A DNA stretch of 44,895 bases, from positions 1 to 44,895 of the forward strand of contig SICD01000004.1 in NCBI GenBank assembly GCA_009694865.1, given 5' to 3'. Origin of the DNA: Candidatus Magasanikiibacteriota bacterium (GTDB lineage: Bacteria > Patescibacteriota > Patescibacteriia > Magasanikbacterales > GWA2-37-8). Position numbers and translations under genes: made by a program. Below are positions 7,388-14,644 of the stretch, in pieces; the first letter of the stretch is position 1, and each line of letters begins with the position of its first letter. The notes beneath the pieces are model-generated. The model saw only the letters and a program-made list of their open reading frames with translations. It had not been told where the DNA came from and did no database searches.

Positions 7388-7915
7388 ATGAACGACCCTA
7401 AACTAGAACCACAATTTAAGCCCACCCCCGAACAGCCGAGTGCCCCACGCACGGAGATTTTGGTTACTCCCAAACGAGAAACGGCCGAATCTAAGGATGA
7501 AGCCACCCCGCTCGAGATTGAAAAAGAAAAATCAACGGTACGAGAAATTAGCGAAATGATTGGCGGCCTCCTCCCGGGCAAACGCCGCCCCCGCCCAACC
7601 GCTATTCCCCAAGTACGCGATGGGGTGACCGTAAAAATAGAAAAAATTATGGAAGACGGAGTAGGCGACGCTTTTAGCCGTCTTTCGCCCGTAGCGCGCG
7701 AAGAATTCAAACTCAAGGGCGAAGAAACCGCCCGCGCCATTCGTCTGCTTCTCCAAAATACACATATTAAAGTCAAAAAAATATTTGAACTAATTTTAAA
7801 CTGGCTCCGCATGCTCCCGGGCATTAACCGATTCTTTTTAGAACAAGAAGCAAAAATAAAAACGGACCGCATCATCGCGATCCATGATAAAGAAATTGGG
7901 AAATTGGGAAATTAA
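7388..7915 (+). CDS. conserved hypothetical protein upstream of the conjugation-type ATPase
   Basis: A 175-residue soluble protein. The first 60 residues are Pro/Glu/Lys-rich and probably disordered (PKLEPQFKPTPEQPSAPRTE). The rest is helical: VREISEMIGGLLPGKRR, then FSRLSPVAREEFKLKGEETA, then LLLQNTHIKVKKIFELILNWL and MLPGINRFFLEQEAKIKTD. The LLQ-xxxKVKKIFELI-WL-MLPGINRFFLEQE block reads like a small conserved domain that I associate with genes beside TraG-like ATPases in Parcubacteria-type genomes (recalled, not checked). An in-frame ATG at 7307 exists but lies upstream of the promoter, so 7388 is the start. The gene is probably leaderless. Confidence 0.7.
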   Translation: MNDPKLEPQFKPTPEQPSAPRTEILVTPKRETAESKDEATPLEIEKEKSTVREISEMIGGLLPGKRRPRPTAIPQVRDGVTVKIEKIMEDGVGDAFSRLSPVAREEFKLKGEETARAIRLLLQNTHIKVKKIFELILNWLRMLPGINRFFLEQEAKIKTDRIIAIHDKEIGKLGN

Positions 7916-8362
7916 GAAATTGTTGCCCGATCCAGTATAGTATGGATGAAAATTATCTTACACTCGATAATTTAGTCGTATATCAGCAGACTCGCGAATA
8001 TAGCCGTCAGGCGTGGCAAATATACGAGCGGCTTAGATGGCAACAAAAAAAGATTATAGGCGATCAAATGATAACGAGTGTTGACTCAGTTGGCGCCAAT
8101 ACTGCCGAAGGGTACGGACGATTTCATTATCTCGACAAAATAAAATTTTACTACAACGCTCGCGGATCGCTCTTAGAATCGAAACACTGGATCGAGCTCT
8201 TTTATGAAAGAAAGATTGTAAATCAGGCAGAACTCAACAAAATGATAAAGTTACAGAGCGAAATTTTACTGAAACTTAATTTGCTTATACAATCCCAATA
8301 CAAACGAAAGACCCAATCGTAAATTTCCTAATTTCTATATTTCCATATTTCTTAATTTCTTG
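7897..8362. repeat. inverted GAAATTAAGAAAT repeats around the four-helix-bundle gene
   Basis: GGGAAATTAAGAAATTG at 7906-7922 and its complement-like tract (TTTCTTAATTTC) at 8346-8360 flank the gene at 7942-8322. The pair could mark the edges of a mobile cassette. The repeats are simple and AT-rich, so chance cannot be excluded. Confidence 0.45.
7942..8322 (+). CDS. four-helix bundle protein (23S rRNA intervening-sequence protein family)
   Basis: A 126-residue protein matching the S23/IVP-type four-helix bundle family. It has an N-terminal LVVYQQTREYSRQAWQIYE helix, then the hallmark SVDSVGANTAEGYGR (residues 46-60), then KIKFYYNARGSLLESKHWIE. In some bacteria the family is encoded in insertions within 23S rRNA; most free-standing copies have no known role. 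Here it sits alone between two genes of the ATPase locus, inside inverted AT-rich repeats, which suggests an insertion. The ATG at 7942 has no SD. Confidence 0.85.
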   Translation: MDENYLTLDNLVVYQQTREYSRQAWQIYERLRWQQKKIIGDQMITSVDSVGANTAEGYGRFHYLDKIKFYYNARGSLLESKHWIELFYERKIVNQAELNKMIKLQSEILLKLNLLIQSQYKRKTQS

Positions 8363-8381
8363 CTGACAAATAAGGCATATT

Positions 8382-10946
8382 GTGTTCAACGAAATTCTTA
8401 ATTTCTTTTCCGATTTCGTAAATTACCTGTTATCCAACCAGACTGCTTTTTTTATTACCATCGGAACGGTAGGGTTCGGTGGGATGCTTACACTTATTTT
8501 TATTGTTCGCGGCATTATTCACGATAAAGGCAAGGCGCATAAAGCTTTTCACAAATCAATTCTCCTTATTAAAGTCCCCAAAGAAAAAAAGGGAGAAAGC
8601 CAGGGGCAACAAAACAGCGGCGAAGAGAACATCAACCAGGTGCGCGAACACATTGGCGTTGCCGAAACCTTGTTTAGCGCGGCCGCCGGTCTTAAGCCCA
8701 ACAAAGGTTTCACAAGTTGGCTTTGGGGGAGAAACGACCACATGGCTTTTGAAATTGTAACGAAAGACAATAAAATTTCCTTTTACGTGGCCGTGCCCGA
8801 TAAATTAAAACAATTTTTAGAACAACAAATTCACGCCCAGTACCCGCACGCCGAAATTACCGAGGAGCCGGACTACAATATTTTTCAACCCAACTCGCAC
8901 ATTGTGGCGGCAGAATTATGGTTTAAATTCCGCTCGGCCTTTCCTTTTAAAACCTACAAAAAAATGGAAAGCGACCCCCTCACCGGTCTTTTAAATCCAT
9001 TAAGTAAAATTTTAGGCGATGAAGGCGCGATGATTCAATACGTGGTACGCCCGGCCACACCCAAGTGGCGCCGTGAGGGAGTACGAATGATTAGAGACAT
9101 TAAAGAGGGGCAAAAATTTGAATACGTGGCGCAACGCGGTTGGCTTGGCCGTGGATTATTTCGCTGGAAAAAACAAATCTTCCCCAACAAAAAAGACCCC
9201 GCCAAACAAAATAGCGGCGCTGAGCAATACCACTTAACGCAAATGGAAGAGGAGATGGTTAAATCGATGGAAGAAAAATTAAGTCGCGGTGGTCTTGAGA
9301 TTACGGTTCGCTTGGTGAGCGCGGCTCCAGCTAAAGAAAAAGCGCAAATGAATTTAGAAAATATTCTGAACGCTTTTTCTCAATACAATATTTACCGCTA
9401 CGGCAATTCGTTCGGCGCTATTTTGCCGAAAAAACCCGACCGCCTCATCCGCGAATCAATCTATCGATCATTCGATACGCGTTATTATATGGTTGCCAAC
9501 GCCGAAGAAATGGCCGGCTTCTGGCATTTACCAACTCCGAGCACCGAAACACCCCACCTCAACTGGCTTACTGCCCGTAAAGCCCCGCCGCCGGTAAATA
9601 TGCCCAAAGACGGCATTATGCTCGGCCGGTCAGTATACCGCGGCGAAGAGACTATTGTCCGCATGACCAGAAGCGACCGCCGCCGCCACCTCTATACCAT
9701 TGGTAAATCAGGCTCGGGTAAATCAGTCTTCATCCAAAATTTAGCCGTCCAAGACATTCAAAACGGTGAAGGGGTTTGTGTGGTTGACCCGCACGGAGAT
9801 TTTGTGGAATACGTGCTTCAACATATTCCCAAAAACCGCATTGACGACGTAATTTGTTTTAGCCCCGCCGATGTTGATCGCCCCATCGGTTTAAACATGT
9901 TGGAAGCTAAAACCGAAGAACAAAAAGATTTCGTGACACAAGAAATGATTTCCATTTTCTACAAACTGGTAACCGACCCCTCCATGATCGGCCCCATGTT
10001 TGAGCACAACATGAGAAATGTAATGTTAACCCTAATGTCTGATATGGTTAACCCTGGTACCATCGCCGAAATTCCCCGCATGTTTACCGACGACGCCTTT
10101 GTGGCCAAATGGAAAAAGAAATTAAAAGACCCGGTCGTCTTGGCTTTTTGGGACAAAGAAATGGCCAAAACTTCCGACTTCCATAAATCAGAAATGTTGG
10201 GCTACCTCATTTCCAAAGTCGGCCGTTTTACCGAAAACGCCATGGTACGGAACATCATCGGCCAGAGTCATTCCGGTTTTAGTTTCCGCGAAGTCATGGA
10301 CAAGAAAAAAATTCTCCTCGTTAATTTATCCAAAGGCTTGGTGGGAGAAATTAACGCCAATCTCCTCGGCATGATTGTGGTCTCAAAATTACAAATGGCC
10401 GCCCTGGAACGCGCCAGCCTCCCCGAAGAACAGCGTAGTGATTTTTATCTCTACATTGATGAATTCCAAAACTTCATTACCGATTCCATCGCCACCATTC
10501 TTTCCGAAGCCCGTAAATACCGCTTGGAACTTATTATTGCCCACCAGTATATGAAACAACTGGAAGACAACAAAGGCAAAACCACGGTGCGCGATGCCGT
10601 GCTTGGTAACGCCGGTACCATCGTCGCTTTCCGCATGGGCGTGGAAGACGCGGAAGTGCTCGCCAAAGAATTCGCGCCGGTCTTTGGCGCCTACGATTTG
10701 GTAAATATCGAGCAATACACCGCCTATACCAAACTCCTTATTGACAACACCGCCTGTAAGCCGTTTAATATGATGACCTACCCCCCACTCCCCGGCAACA
10801 AAGAACTAGCCGCCGCCATCAAAGAACTCTCTCGCCTTAAATACGGCCGCCCGAGGGAAATTGTAAATGCGGAGATAATGGAAAGAGCCCAGTTGGGGGT
10901 GGCAGCGAAATCGAGCGAGACAGAATTAAGTGAAGCGTCGCTGTAA
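8382..10946 (+). CDS. membrane-anchored TraG/VirD4- or HerA-type ATPase (type IV secretion DNA-binding domain)
   Basis: An 854-residue protein. One membrane helix lies at residues 21-44. A conserved N-terminal region follows (about 95-430; hallmark stretches FYVAVPDKLKQFLEQQI and YPHAEITEEPDYNIF). The C-terminal half is a RecA-like motor: Walker A GKSGSGKS at 441-448 and Walker B LYIDEFQ with D693-E694. Relatives pump DNA through type IV secretion systems or translocate DNA in repair. No relaxase or VirB genes are in this window, so the cargo is unknown. The N-terminal region resembles the ATPase-less protein at 14598-16040. The start is GTG at 8382, without an SD. Codon use matches the host genes. 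Confidence 0.85.
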   Translation: MFNEILNFFSDFVNYLLSNQTAFFITIGTVGFGGMLTLIFIVRGIIHDKGKAHKAFHKSILLIKVPKEKKGESQGQQNSGEENINQVREHIGVAETLFSAAAGLKPNKGFTSWLWGRNDHMAFEIVTKDNKISFYVAVPDKLKQFLEQQIHAQYPHAEITEEPDYNIFQPNSHIVAAELWFKFRSAFPFKTYKKMESDPLTGLLNPLSKILGDEGAMIQYVVRPATPKWRREGVRMIRDIKEGQKFEYVAQRGWLGRGLFRWKKQIFPNKKDPAKQNSGAEQYHLTQMEEEMVKSMEEKLSRGGLEITVRLVSAAPAKEKAQMNLENILNAFSQYNIYRYGNSFGAILPKKPDRLIRESIYRSFDTRYYMVANAEEMAGFWHLPTPSTETPHLNWLTARKAPPPVNMPKDGIMLGRSVYRGEETIVRMTRSDRRRHLYTIGKSGSGKSVFIQNLAVQDIQNGEGVCVVDPHGDFVEYVLQHIPKNRIDDVICFSPADVDRPIGLNMLEAKTEEQKDFVTQEMISIFYKLVTDPSMIGPMFEHNMRNVMLTLMSDMVNPGTIAEIPRMFTDDAFVAKWKKKLKDPVVLAFWDKEMAKTSDFHKSEMLGYLISKVGRFTENAMVRNIIGQSHSGFSFREVMDKKKILLVNLSKGLVGEINANLLGMIVVSKLQMAALERASLPEEQRSDFYLYIDEFQNFITDSIATILSEARKYRLELIIAHQYMKQLEDNKGKTTVRDAVLGNAGTIVAFRMGVEDAEVLAKEFAPVFGAYDLVNIEQYTAYTKLLIDNTACKPFNMMTYPPLPGNKELAAAIKELSRLKYGRPREIVNAEIMERAQLGVAAKSSETELSEASL

Positions 10947-10956
10947 ATAAACCTAC

Positions 10957-10981
10957 AATTCTTCGCTGCGCTCAGGATGAC
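10957..10981. repeat. TGTCAT-family half element before dnaX
   Basis: ATTCTTCGCTGCGCTCAGGATGACA is one arm of the palindromic element, ending 7 bases before the dnaX ATG. The same arm precedes dus (13478-13502), and the other arm precedes pilC on the minus strand. Confidence 0.75.
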
Positions 10982-10987
10982 ACTTTT

Positions 10988-12580
10988 ATGACAACCTTAT
11001 ATCGAAAATATAGGCCCCAACAATTTTCCGACCTCACCGGCCAGGAACATATTGTGCAAACCGTGATGAACGAAATTACGCTTAATAAAATCGCGCACGC
11101 TTATTTATTTTCCGGACCGCGCGGTGTTGGCAAAACCACGCTCGCTCGCCTCTTGGCTAAGGCCGTCAACTGCCCAAACCGCAAAGCGGGAACGAGTGAA
11201 CCGTGCGGAACTTGTTCCTCGTGCCAGGAAATTGCCACGGGACGAAACATTGACGTAATTGAAATTGACGCCGCCTCCCACACCGGCGTGGACAGCGTGC
11301 GGGAAAATATTATTGAGAACGCGCAGTTTAAGCCAACCAAATCCCCCTACAAAGTTTTTATTGTGGACGAAGTCCACATGCTTTCTAACAGCGCTTTTAA
11401 CGCGCTTTTAAAAACACTCGAGGAGCCACCGGCCCACGTTATTTTTGTCTTAGCGACAACCGAACTCCACAAACTCCCGGCCACGGTAGTTTCCCGTTGC
11501 CAACGGTTTACTTTTAAAAAAATCCCTAGCGACTTAATGATGACGCGCCTTAAAAAAATCTGTAGTGATGAAGACGTCAAAGTGGATAAAGAAGTGTTGC
11601 AACGCATTATTATTAAAAGCGAAGGCGGCATGCGCGATGCGGAAAGTTTGCTCGGACAAATTCTGTCGCTCAATCTTAAAAAGATTACCGCCGCCGACGC
11701 GGAACTGATGCTTCCGGTATCCAACATTGGTTCGGCGGTTGCGCTTTTGGAAAAATTGTTCGCTGGCGAAACTGGGGAAGCTCTTAGACTTTTAGAAACT
11801 ACTGTCGCCGACGGTATAAACCTGGATCAATTCGCGTTAGACTTGTTGGACGCGCTCCACGCGCTTCTCCTAGTTGTCAGCGGCGCACCAGATTCACTGG
11901 GCGATTTCTCCGAAGACACACTCAAAAAATTAAAATCTCTCGGAACTAAAATCGAACCAGCTACTCTCCTCGCCCTCACCGATTCGCTTCTCAAACGCCG
12001 CCAGGATATGAAAACCTCACCCGTACCACAATTACCCCTGGAACTTTTGGTAGTGGAATTTGTTAATGTTAAGACAACCTCTCCCACCGCCCTCTCCTCT
12101 GCTGAGGCGAGGGATATCGTCGCCACCTCCCCTTCGCAAAGGGGAGGGCAGGGAGAGGTCTCGCCTATCGCTCCAATCACCAACACCAAACCCCACACCC
12201 TTAAAGACTCCATCACCGCCGCCATCTCGATCATCACCCATCGCCATACTATTACGACCACACTCGAAACGATTACCGAACGTTGGGCTGAGCTGATTGC
12301 CAAAATTGGGCAGCAAAATCATTCCCTCACCTTTATTTTAAGCGCGGTTAAACCAACCGCTGTTTCTCACAGCGGGCTTACACTTTCCGTCCCCTATTCC
12401 CTCCATCGCGATAAACTGATGGAAGTAAAAAATCGTATGATGATTGAATCGTGCCTCAATGAATTATTTGGAGAAAAAATTCCGCTGGTGTGCGAAGTCG
12501 CCGCCATCGATAACACTTCCTCCGCCGACACCGAAATTAATAGCCTCGCCATGCAATTTGGGGGTGAGGTGGTCAATTAG
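10988..12580 (+). CDS. dnaX: DNA polymerase III subunit gamma/tau
   Basis: A 530-residue clamp-loader ATPase. Walker A is GPRGVGKT at residues 43-50, the zinc module has C62, C73, C76 and C79, the DEAD-like box is VDEVHML (126-132), and the sensor region reads PAHVIFVLATTE. After the AAA+ and collar domains (to about 350) a Ser/Pro/Thr-rich linker carries an inserted palindromic element (residues about 360-395). A tau-like C-terminal domain follows, with LPFGEKIPLVCEV-type ending sequence. It loads the sliding clamp at the replication fork. The ATG at 10988 gives the family's usual start (MTTLYRKYRPQQFSDLTGQE). There is no SD; the repeat arm lies directly upstream. Confidence 0.97.
   Translation: MTTLYRKYRPQQFSDLTGQEHIVQTVMNEITLNKIAHAYLFSGPRGVGKTTLARLLAKAVNCPNRKAGTSEPCGTCSSCQEIATGRNIDVIEIDAASHTGVDSVRENIIENAQFKPTKSPYKVFIVDEVHMLSNSAFNALLKTLEEPPAHVIFVLATTELHKLPATVVSRCQRFTFKKIPSDLMMTRLKKICSDEDVKVDKEVLQRIIIKSEGGMRDAESLLGQILSLNLKKITAADAELMLPVSNIGSAVALLEKLFAGETGEALRLLETTVADGINLDQFALDLLDALHALLLVVSGAPDSLGDFSEDTLKKLKSLGTKIEPATLLALTDSLLKRRQDMKTSPVPQLPLELLVVEFVNVKTTSPTALSSAEARDIVATSPSQRGGQGEVSPIAPITNTKPHTLKDSITAAISIITHRHTITTTLETITERWAELIAKIGQQNHSLTFILSAVKPTAVSHSGLTLSVPYSLHRDKLMEVKNRMMIESCLNELFGEKIPLVCEVAAIDNTSSADTEINSLAMQFGGEVVN
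12077..12159. repeat. palindromic element inside dnaX
   Basis: CCTCTCCCACCGCCCTCTCC on the left and GGGGAGGGCAGGGAGAGG on the right are inverted copies, with further inner pairing (CTCCCCTTCGCAAAGGGGAG). The stretch is translated in frame in the linker of DnaX. It resembles the GC-rich element in cysS at 3469. Confidence 0.75.
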
Positions 12581-12598
12581 AAACCCCAAGCTAAAACA

Positions 12599-12627
12599 TT
12601 GACTTTTTACTCCCCGCTGTGTTAAAA
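12599..12627 (+). promoter_or_regulatory. candidate promoter of the tRNA-Gln unit
   Basis: -35 TTGACT (12599-12604), 17-base spacer, -10 TTAAAA (12622-12627). An inverted pair CCCCGC/GCGGGG (12613-12636) overlaps it and could also act as the dnaX terminator. Confidence 0.5.
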
Positions 12628-12647
12628 TTGCGGGGTTATTTAGAAAT

Positions 12648-12711
12648 TCCGAGGTCGGCTAACGGTAGGCCAGCAGAATCTTCCGCCAAAGGCGGACCCG
12701 CCTCTGGCGGG
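12648..12711 (+). pseudogene. degenerate tRNA-Gln: 5' half followed by two palindromes
   Basis: TCCGAGGTCGGCTAACGGTA at 12648 matches the 5' end of the intact tRNA-Gln at 12725 except at three of 20 positions. The D-stem is changed on both sides (GTC/GAC to GGC/GCC), so pairing is kept. After the 5' anticodon stem (AGCAGA) the sequence runs into two back-to-back hairpins, TCCGCC...GGCGGA (12682-12696) and CCCGCC...GGCGGG (12697-12711). No T-arm or matching acceptor strand follows. It looks like a second tRNA-Gln whose 3' half was lost to a palindromic insertion. Confidence 0.65.
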
Positions 12712-12724
12712 GAATCATCATTAT

Positions 12725-12795
12725 TCCGAGATCGTCTAATGGTAGGACCCAAGACTCTGAATCTTGGTATCTAGGTTCGAATCCTAGTCTCGGAA
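12725..12795 (+). tRNA. tRNA-Gln (anticodon CTG)
   Basis: A complete cloverleaf. The acceptor stem TCCGAGA/TCTCGGA has seven pairs. The D-arm is GTCTAATGGTAGGAC, the anticodon stem CAAGA/TCTTG encloses loop CTCTGAA with anticodon CTG, and the T-arm is CTAGG-TTCGAAT-CCTAG. The discriminator base is A at 12795. The 3' CCA is not encoded (the next bases are CAA), so it must be added after transcription. Confidence 0.96.
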
Positions 12796-12800
12796 CAAAT

Positions 12801-12867
12801 AAAAAACCACCTGCTCGACATTTTCCACACTGGTGAAAAACAACGAGCATTGAGGTGGTTTTTTTCG
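12801..12867. terminator. bidirectional terminator after tRNA-Gln
   Basis: AAAAAACCACCT pairs with AGGTGGTTTTTT, with an inner stem GCTCG/CGAGC. It ends the tRNA transcript on the plus strand and the GC-rich gene on the minus strand. Together with the tRNA genes it fills the 345-base space between dnaX and 12927. The same ACCACC/GGTGG outer stem recurs at 37718-37774. Confidence 0.85.
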
Positions 12868-12877
12868 CTTAGCCTTG

Positions 12878-12912
12878 CCGCCACGATCCCCCGAACTGCC
12901 GGGACGTGGCGG
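12878..12912 (-). terminator. GC-rich hairpin at the end of island-2 gene
   Basis: CCGCCACG and CGTGGCGG enclose a smaller TCCC/GGGA stem, 15 bases past the stop of the gene at 12927. There is no U tract. It is GC-rich like the gene itself and may have come with it. Confidence 0.6.
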
Positions 12913-12926
12913 GTGATGACTGCTCG

Positions 12927-13256
12927 CTAGAAGTCGACCACTTTGATGTGATCGGCAGTTCCGTGCTTCCAGCCCGGGTTGAACTCCGGCCGGTGGAACG
13001 TCCGGCGGTAGCGTCGATCGAGGCGACCATTATCGCCCCCTTGTCGCACCTGGGTCGCAGTCATGACGACGAGCGTAGCGGCGTGTCCGAATCCCCGCTT
13101 GATCGCCAGCCGCCAGGCCTCATCGACGGTTGGTGCCCGTCCCAGCTTCGCAACAGCGTTCGCGACCTGGTTCGCCTTCATCCCGTCCATGCCGGCGACG
13201 ATCTTCATCACGACTTCTCCACCTTTGCGAACCGTGACCAAACCTTGCGTGGCCAT
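12927..13256 (-). CDS. GC-rich island 2: hypothetical protein, 109 aa
   Basis: The protein begins MATQGLVTVRKGGEVVMKIV and continues with GMDGMKANQVANAVAKL, a helical middle (TVDEAWRLAIKRGFGHAATL), and a C-terminal part with FNPGWKHGTADHIKVVD. It looks like a compact alpha/beta protein. I have a faint memory of relatives with the pattern TRGLVTVR-KVVMKIV-G-DG in other genomes but no function. The start at 13256 is set by a strong SD, AGGAGG at 13262-13267, 5 bases before the ATG; an ATG two codons upstream is too close to the SD. It has its own near-perfect promoter (13290-13317) and terminators. Its composition is far more GC-rich than dnaX or dus on either side. Confidence 0.8.
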   Translation of the reverse strand: MATQGLVTVRKGGEVVMKIVAGMDGMKANQVANAVAKLGRAPTVDEAWRLAIKRGFGHAATLVVMTATQVRQGGDNGRLDRRYRRTFHRPEFNPGWKHGTADHIKVVDF

Positions 13257-13289
13257 TTCCACCTCCTGTCGTACATTCGACGACCAGGG

Positions 13290-13317
13290 AGTATAACAAA
13301 TAGTTCTATTTTGTCAA
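13290..13317 (-). promoter_or_regulatory. sigma-70-type promoter of island 2
   Basis: On the minus strand: -35 TTGACA (13312-13317, perfect), 16-base spacer, -10 TATACT (13290-13295). It is followed by a 30-base leader with an SD. Confidence 0.85.
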
Positions 13318-13356
13318 TAGCTTGTAAGATCATAAAAGCTAAAATTAGCCAAATAT

Positions 13357-13385
13357 TTGACAAAACAACTAATCTAAGCCATAAT
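13357..13385 (+). promoter_or_regulatory. sigma-70-type promoter of dus
   Basis: -35 TTGACA (13357-13362), 17-base spacer, -10 CATAAT (13380-13385). It gives a leader of about 115 bases that contains two repeat elements (13423-13455 and 13478-13502) before the ATG at 13508. Confidence 0.75.
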
Positions 13386-13422
13386 ATCGACTCTTAAGTT
13401 GAGCCCTCAGCCACTCATCGGG

Positions 13423-13502
13423 CTCACCTACCCCTACCCCGCCCAAGCGTGGAATAATGCTTACGACGGTGAGAGTGATTCTTCGCTTCACTCAGAATGA
13501 CA
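13423..13502. repeat. two repeat elements in the dus leader
   Basis: The first is CTCACCTACCCCTACCCCGC followed by CCAAGCGTGGAAT, whose near-copies occur twice, inverted, inside dus. The second is GATTCTTCGCTTCACTCAGA followed by ATGACA, one arm of the TGTCAT-family palindrome, ending 5 bases before the dus start codon. Confidence 0.75.
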
Positions 13503-13507
13503 ATTTT

Positions 13508-14644
13508 ATGATATCCGGTTTCTGGAAAAACTTACCCAAACCAATTTTTGGCCTCGCTCCCATGGCCAATGTTACTGACGCCGCCTTTCGGCGCATCATC
13601 GCGAAATATGGTAAGCCGGACGTAATGTGGACCGAATTTGTTTCCTGCGACGGTTTGCAATCTCCGGGACAAAAAGAACTCCTGGTAGATTTTATGTACA
13701 GCGAACCGGAGCGCCCCATTGTAGCGCAAATTTTTGGCAGTAAACCAGATAATTTTTACAAAACCGCGCTTCTCATTCAAGAACTTGGCTTTGATGGCAT
13801 TGATATTAACATGGGCTGCCCCGATAGGAACGTGGAAAAACAATGCGCTGGCGCAGCCATGATGAAAAACCCCAAGCTGGCGCAGGAGTGCGTGGCCGCG
13901 ACCAAACGGGGCGCTGGCAAACTCCCCATTTCTATAAAAACCCGGCTGGGATTTAACAAAAACGAACTCGATACCTGGCTCCCCACCCTACTTGAGACTG
14001 ACGTGTCCGCTATTACCATTCACGCCCGCACCAGAAAAGAAATGTCCCAAGTTCCGGCCCGCTGGGAAGAAATTGCTCGCGCCGTTGCGATTCGTGATAA
14101 ATTTGATAATTCTTCAAACAAAACTCTCATCATCGGCAACGGAGACGTTATCGACATTGCCGACGCTAAACAAAAAATTGTCGCTACTGGTTGTGACGGC
14201 GTTATGATTGGCCGCGGAATTTTTGGCAATCCGTGGTTGTTCCGTAATTGTCATTCTGAGGCGCAAACAATTCCCCGCTTGGGCGGGGTAGGGGTGGGTG
14301 AGACTTTGCGTGGCCAACACTCACCGGCCTCACCCACCCCTGGCCGCGAGGCCTTCCCCGCCCAAGCGGGGAATTGGCCATCGCCAGCCACGGAAGTGGA
14401 CATTGCCGAAAAACTCCGCGTGATGGTAGAGCACACCAAACTCTTCGAAAAACTCCTCGGCGACAAAAAAAACTTCCACATTATGAAGAAGCACTACAAA
14501 GCGTATGTGAATGGATTCGCTGGAGCGAAGGAACTACGGATAAAATTGATGACGGAAGCGGAGGACGCTAGCGCGGTTGAAAAAATAGTTGAAAAATTTA
14601 TCCAAATAACAAATTCTCCGGCGGCACCCCTTCCTCTTGCGTAG
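13508..14644 (+). CDS. dus: tRNA-dihydrouridine synthase (DusB-like)
   Basis: A 378-residue FMN enzyme that reduces uridines in tRNA D-loops. Visible motifs are the FMN site LAPMANVTDAAFRR, the catalytic-loop region GFDGIDINMGCPDRNVEKQ with its cysteine and the following C-A-G-A-A-M, then IKTRLGF, ITIHARTR and the glycine-rich GNGDV and GVMIGRGIFGNPWLF. An upstream in-frame ATG at 13457 lies inside the repeat; the ATG at 13508 is favoured. Residues about 247-295 are a Pro/Gly-rich insertion made of palindromic repeats, between NPWLF and the helical tRNA-binding domain, which begins near DIAEKLRVM. The last 47 bases overlap the 3' end of the convergent gene at 14598. Confidence 0.93.
   Translation: MISGFWKNLPKPIFGLAPMANVTDAAFRRIIAKYGKPDVMWTEFVSCDGLQSPGQKELLVDFMYSEPERPIVAQIFGSKPDNFYKTALLIQELGFDGIDINMGCPDRNVEKQCAGAAMMKNPKLAQECVAATKRGAGKLPISIKTRLGFNKNELDTWLPTLLETDVSAITIHARTRKEMSQVPARWEEIARAVAIRDKFDNSSNKTLIIGNGDVIDIADAKQKIVATGCDGVMIGRGIFGNPWLFRNCHSEAQTIPRLGGVGVGETLRGQHSPASPTPGREAFPAQAGNWPSPATEVDIAEKLRVMVEHTKLFEKLLGDKKNFHIMKKHYKAYVNGFAGAKELRIKLMTEAEDASAVEKIVEKFIQITNSPAAPLPLA
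14247..14390. repeat. composite palindromic insertion inside dus
   Basis: TGTCATTCTGAGGCG opens the element. ATTCCCCGCTTGGGCGGGGT with GGTGGGTGAG then pairs with CTCACCCACCCC and CCCCGCCCAAGCGGGGAAT further on. The whole stretch is translated in frame as about 48 residues at the junction of the two Dus domains. Confidence 0.8.

Noticed and set aside
12659-12850. A minus-strand frame of 63 codons containing GFEPRYQDSESW
   Set aside because: It is the antisense of tRNA-Gln and the terminator, a well-known false protein produced by tRNA genes.
13063-13296. Plus-strand frames opposite GC-rich island 2
   Set aside because: The minus-strand gene has a consensus promoter and SD; the plus frames have neither.
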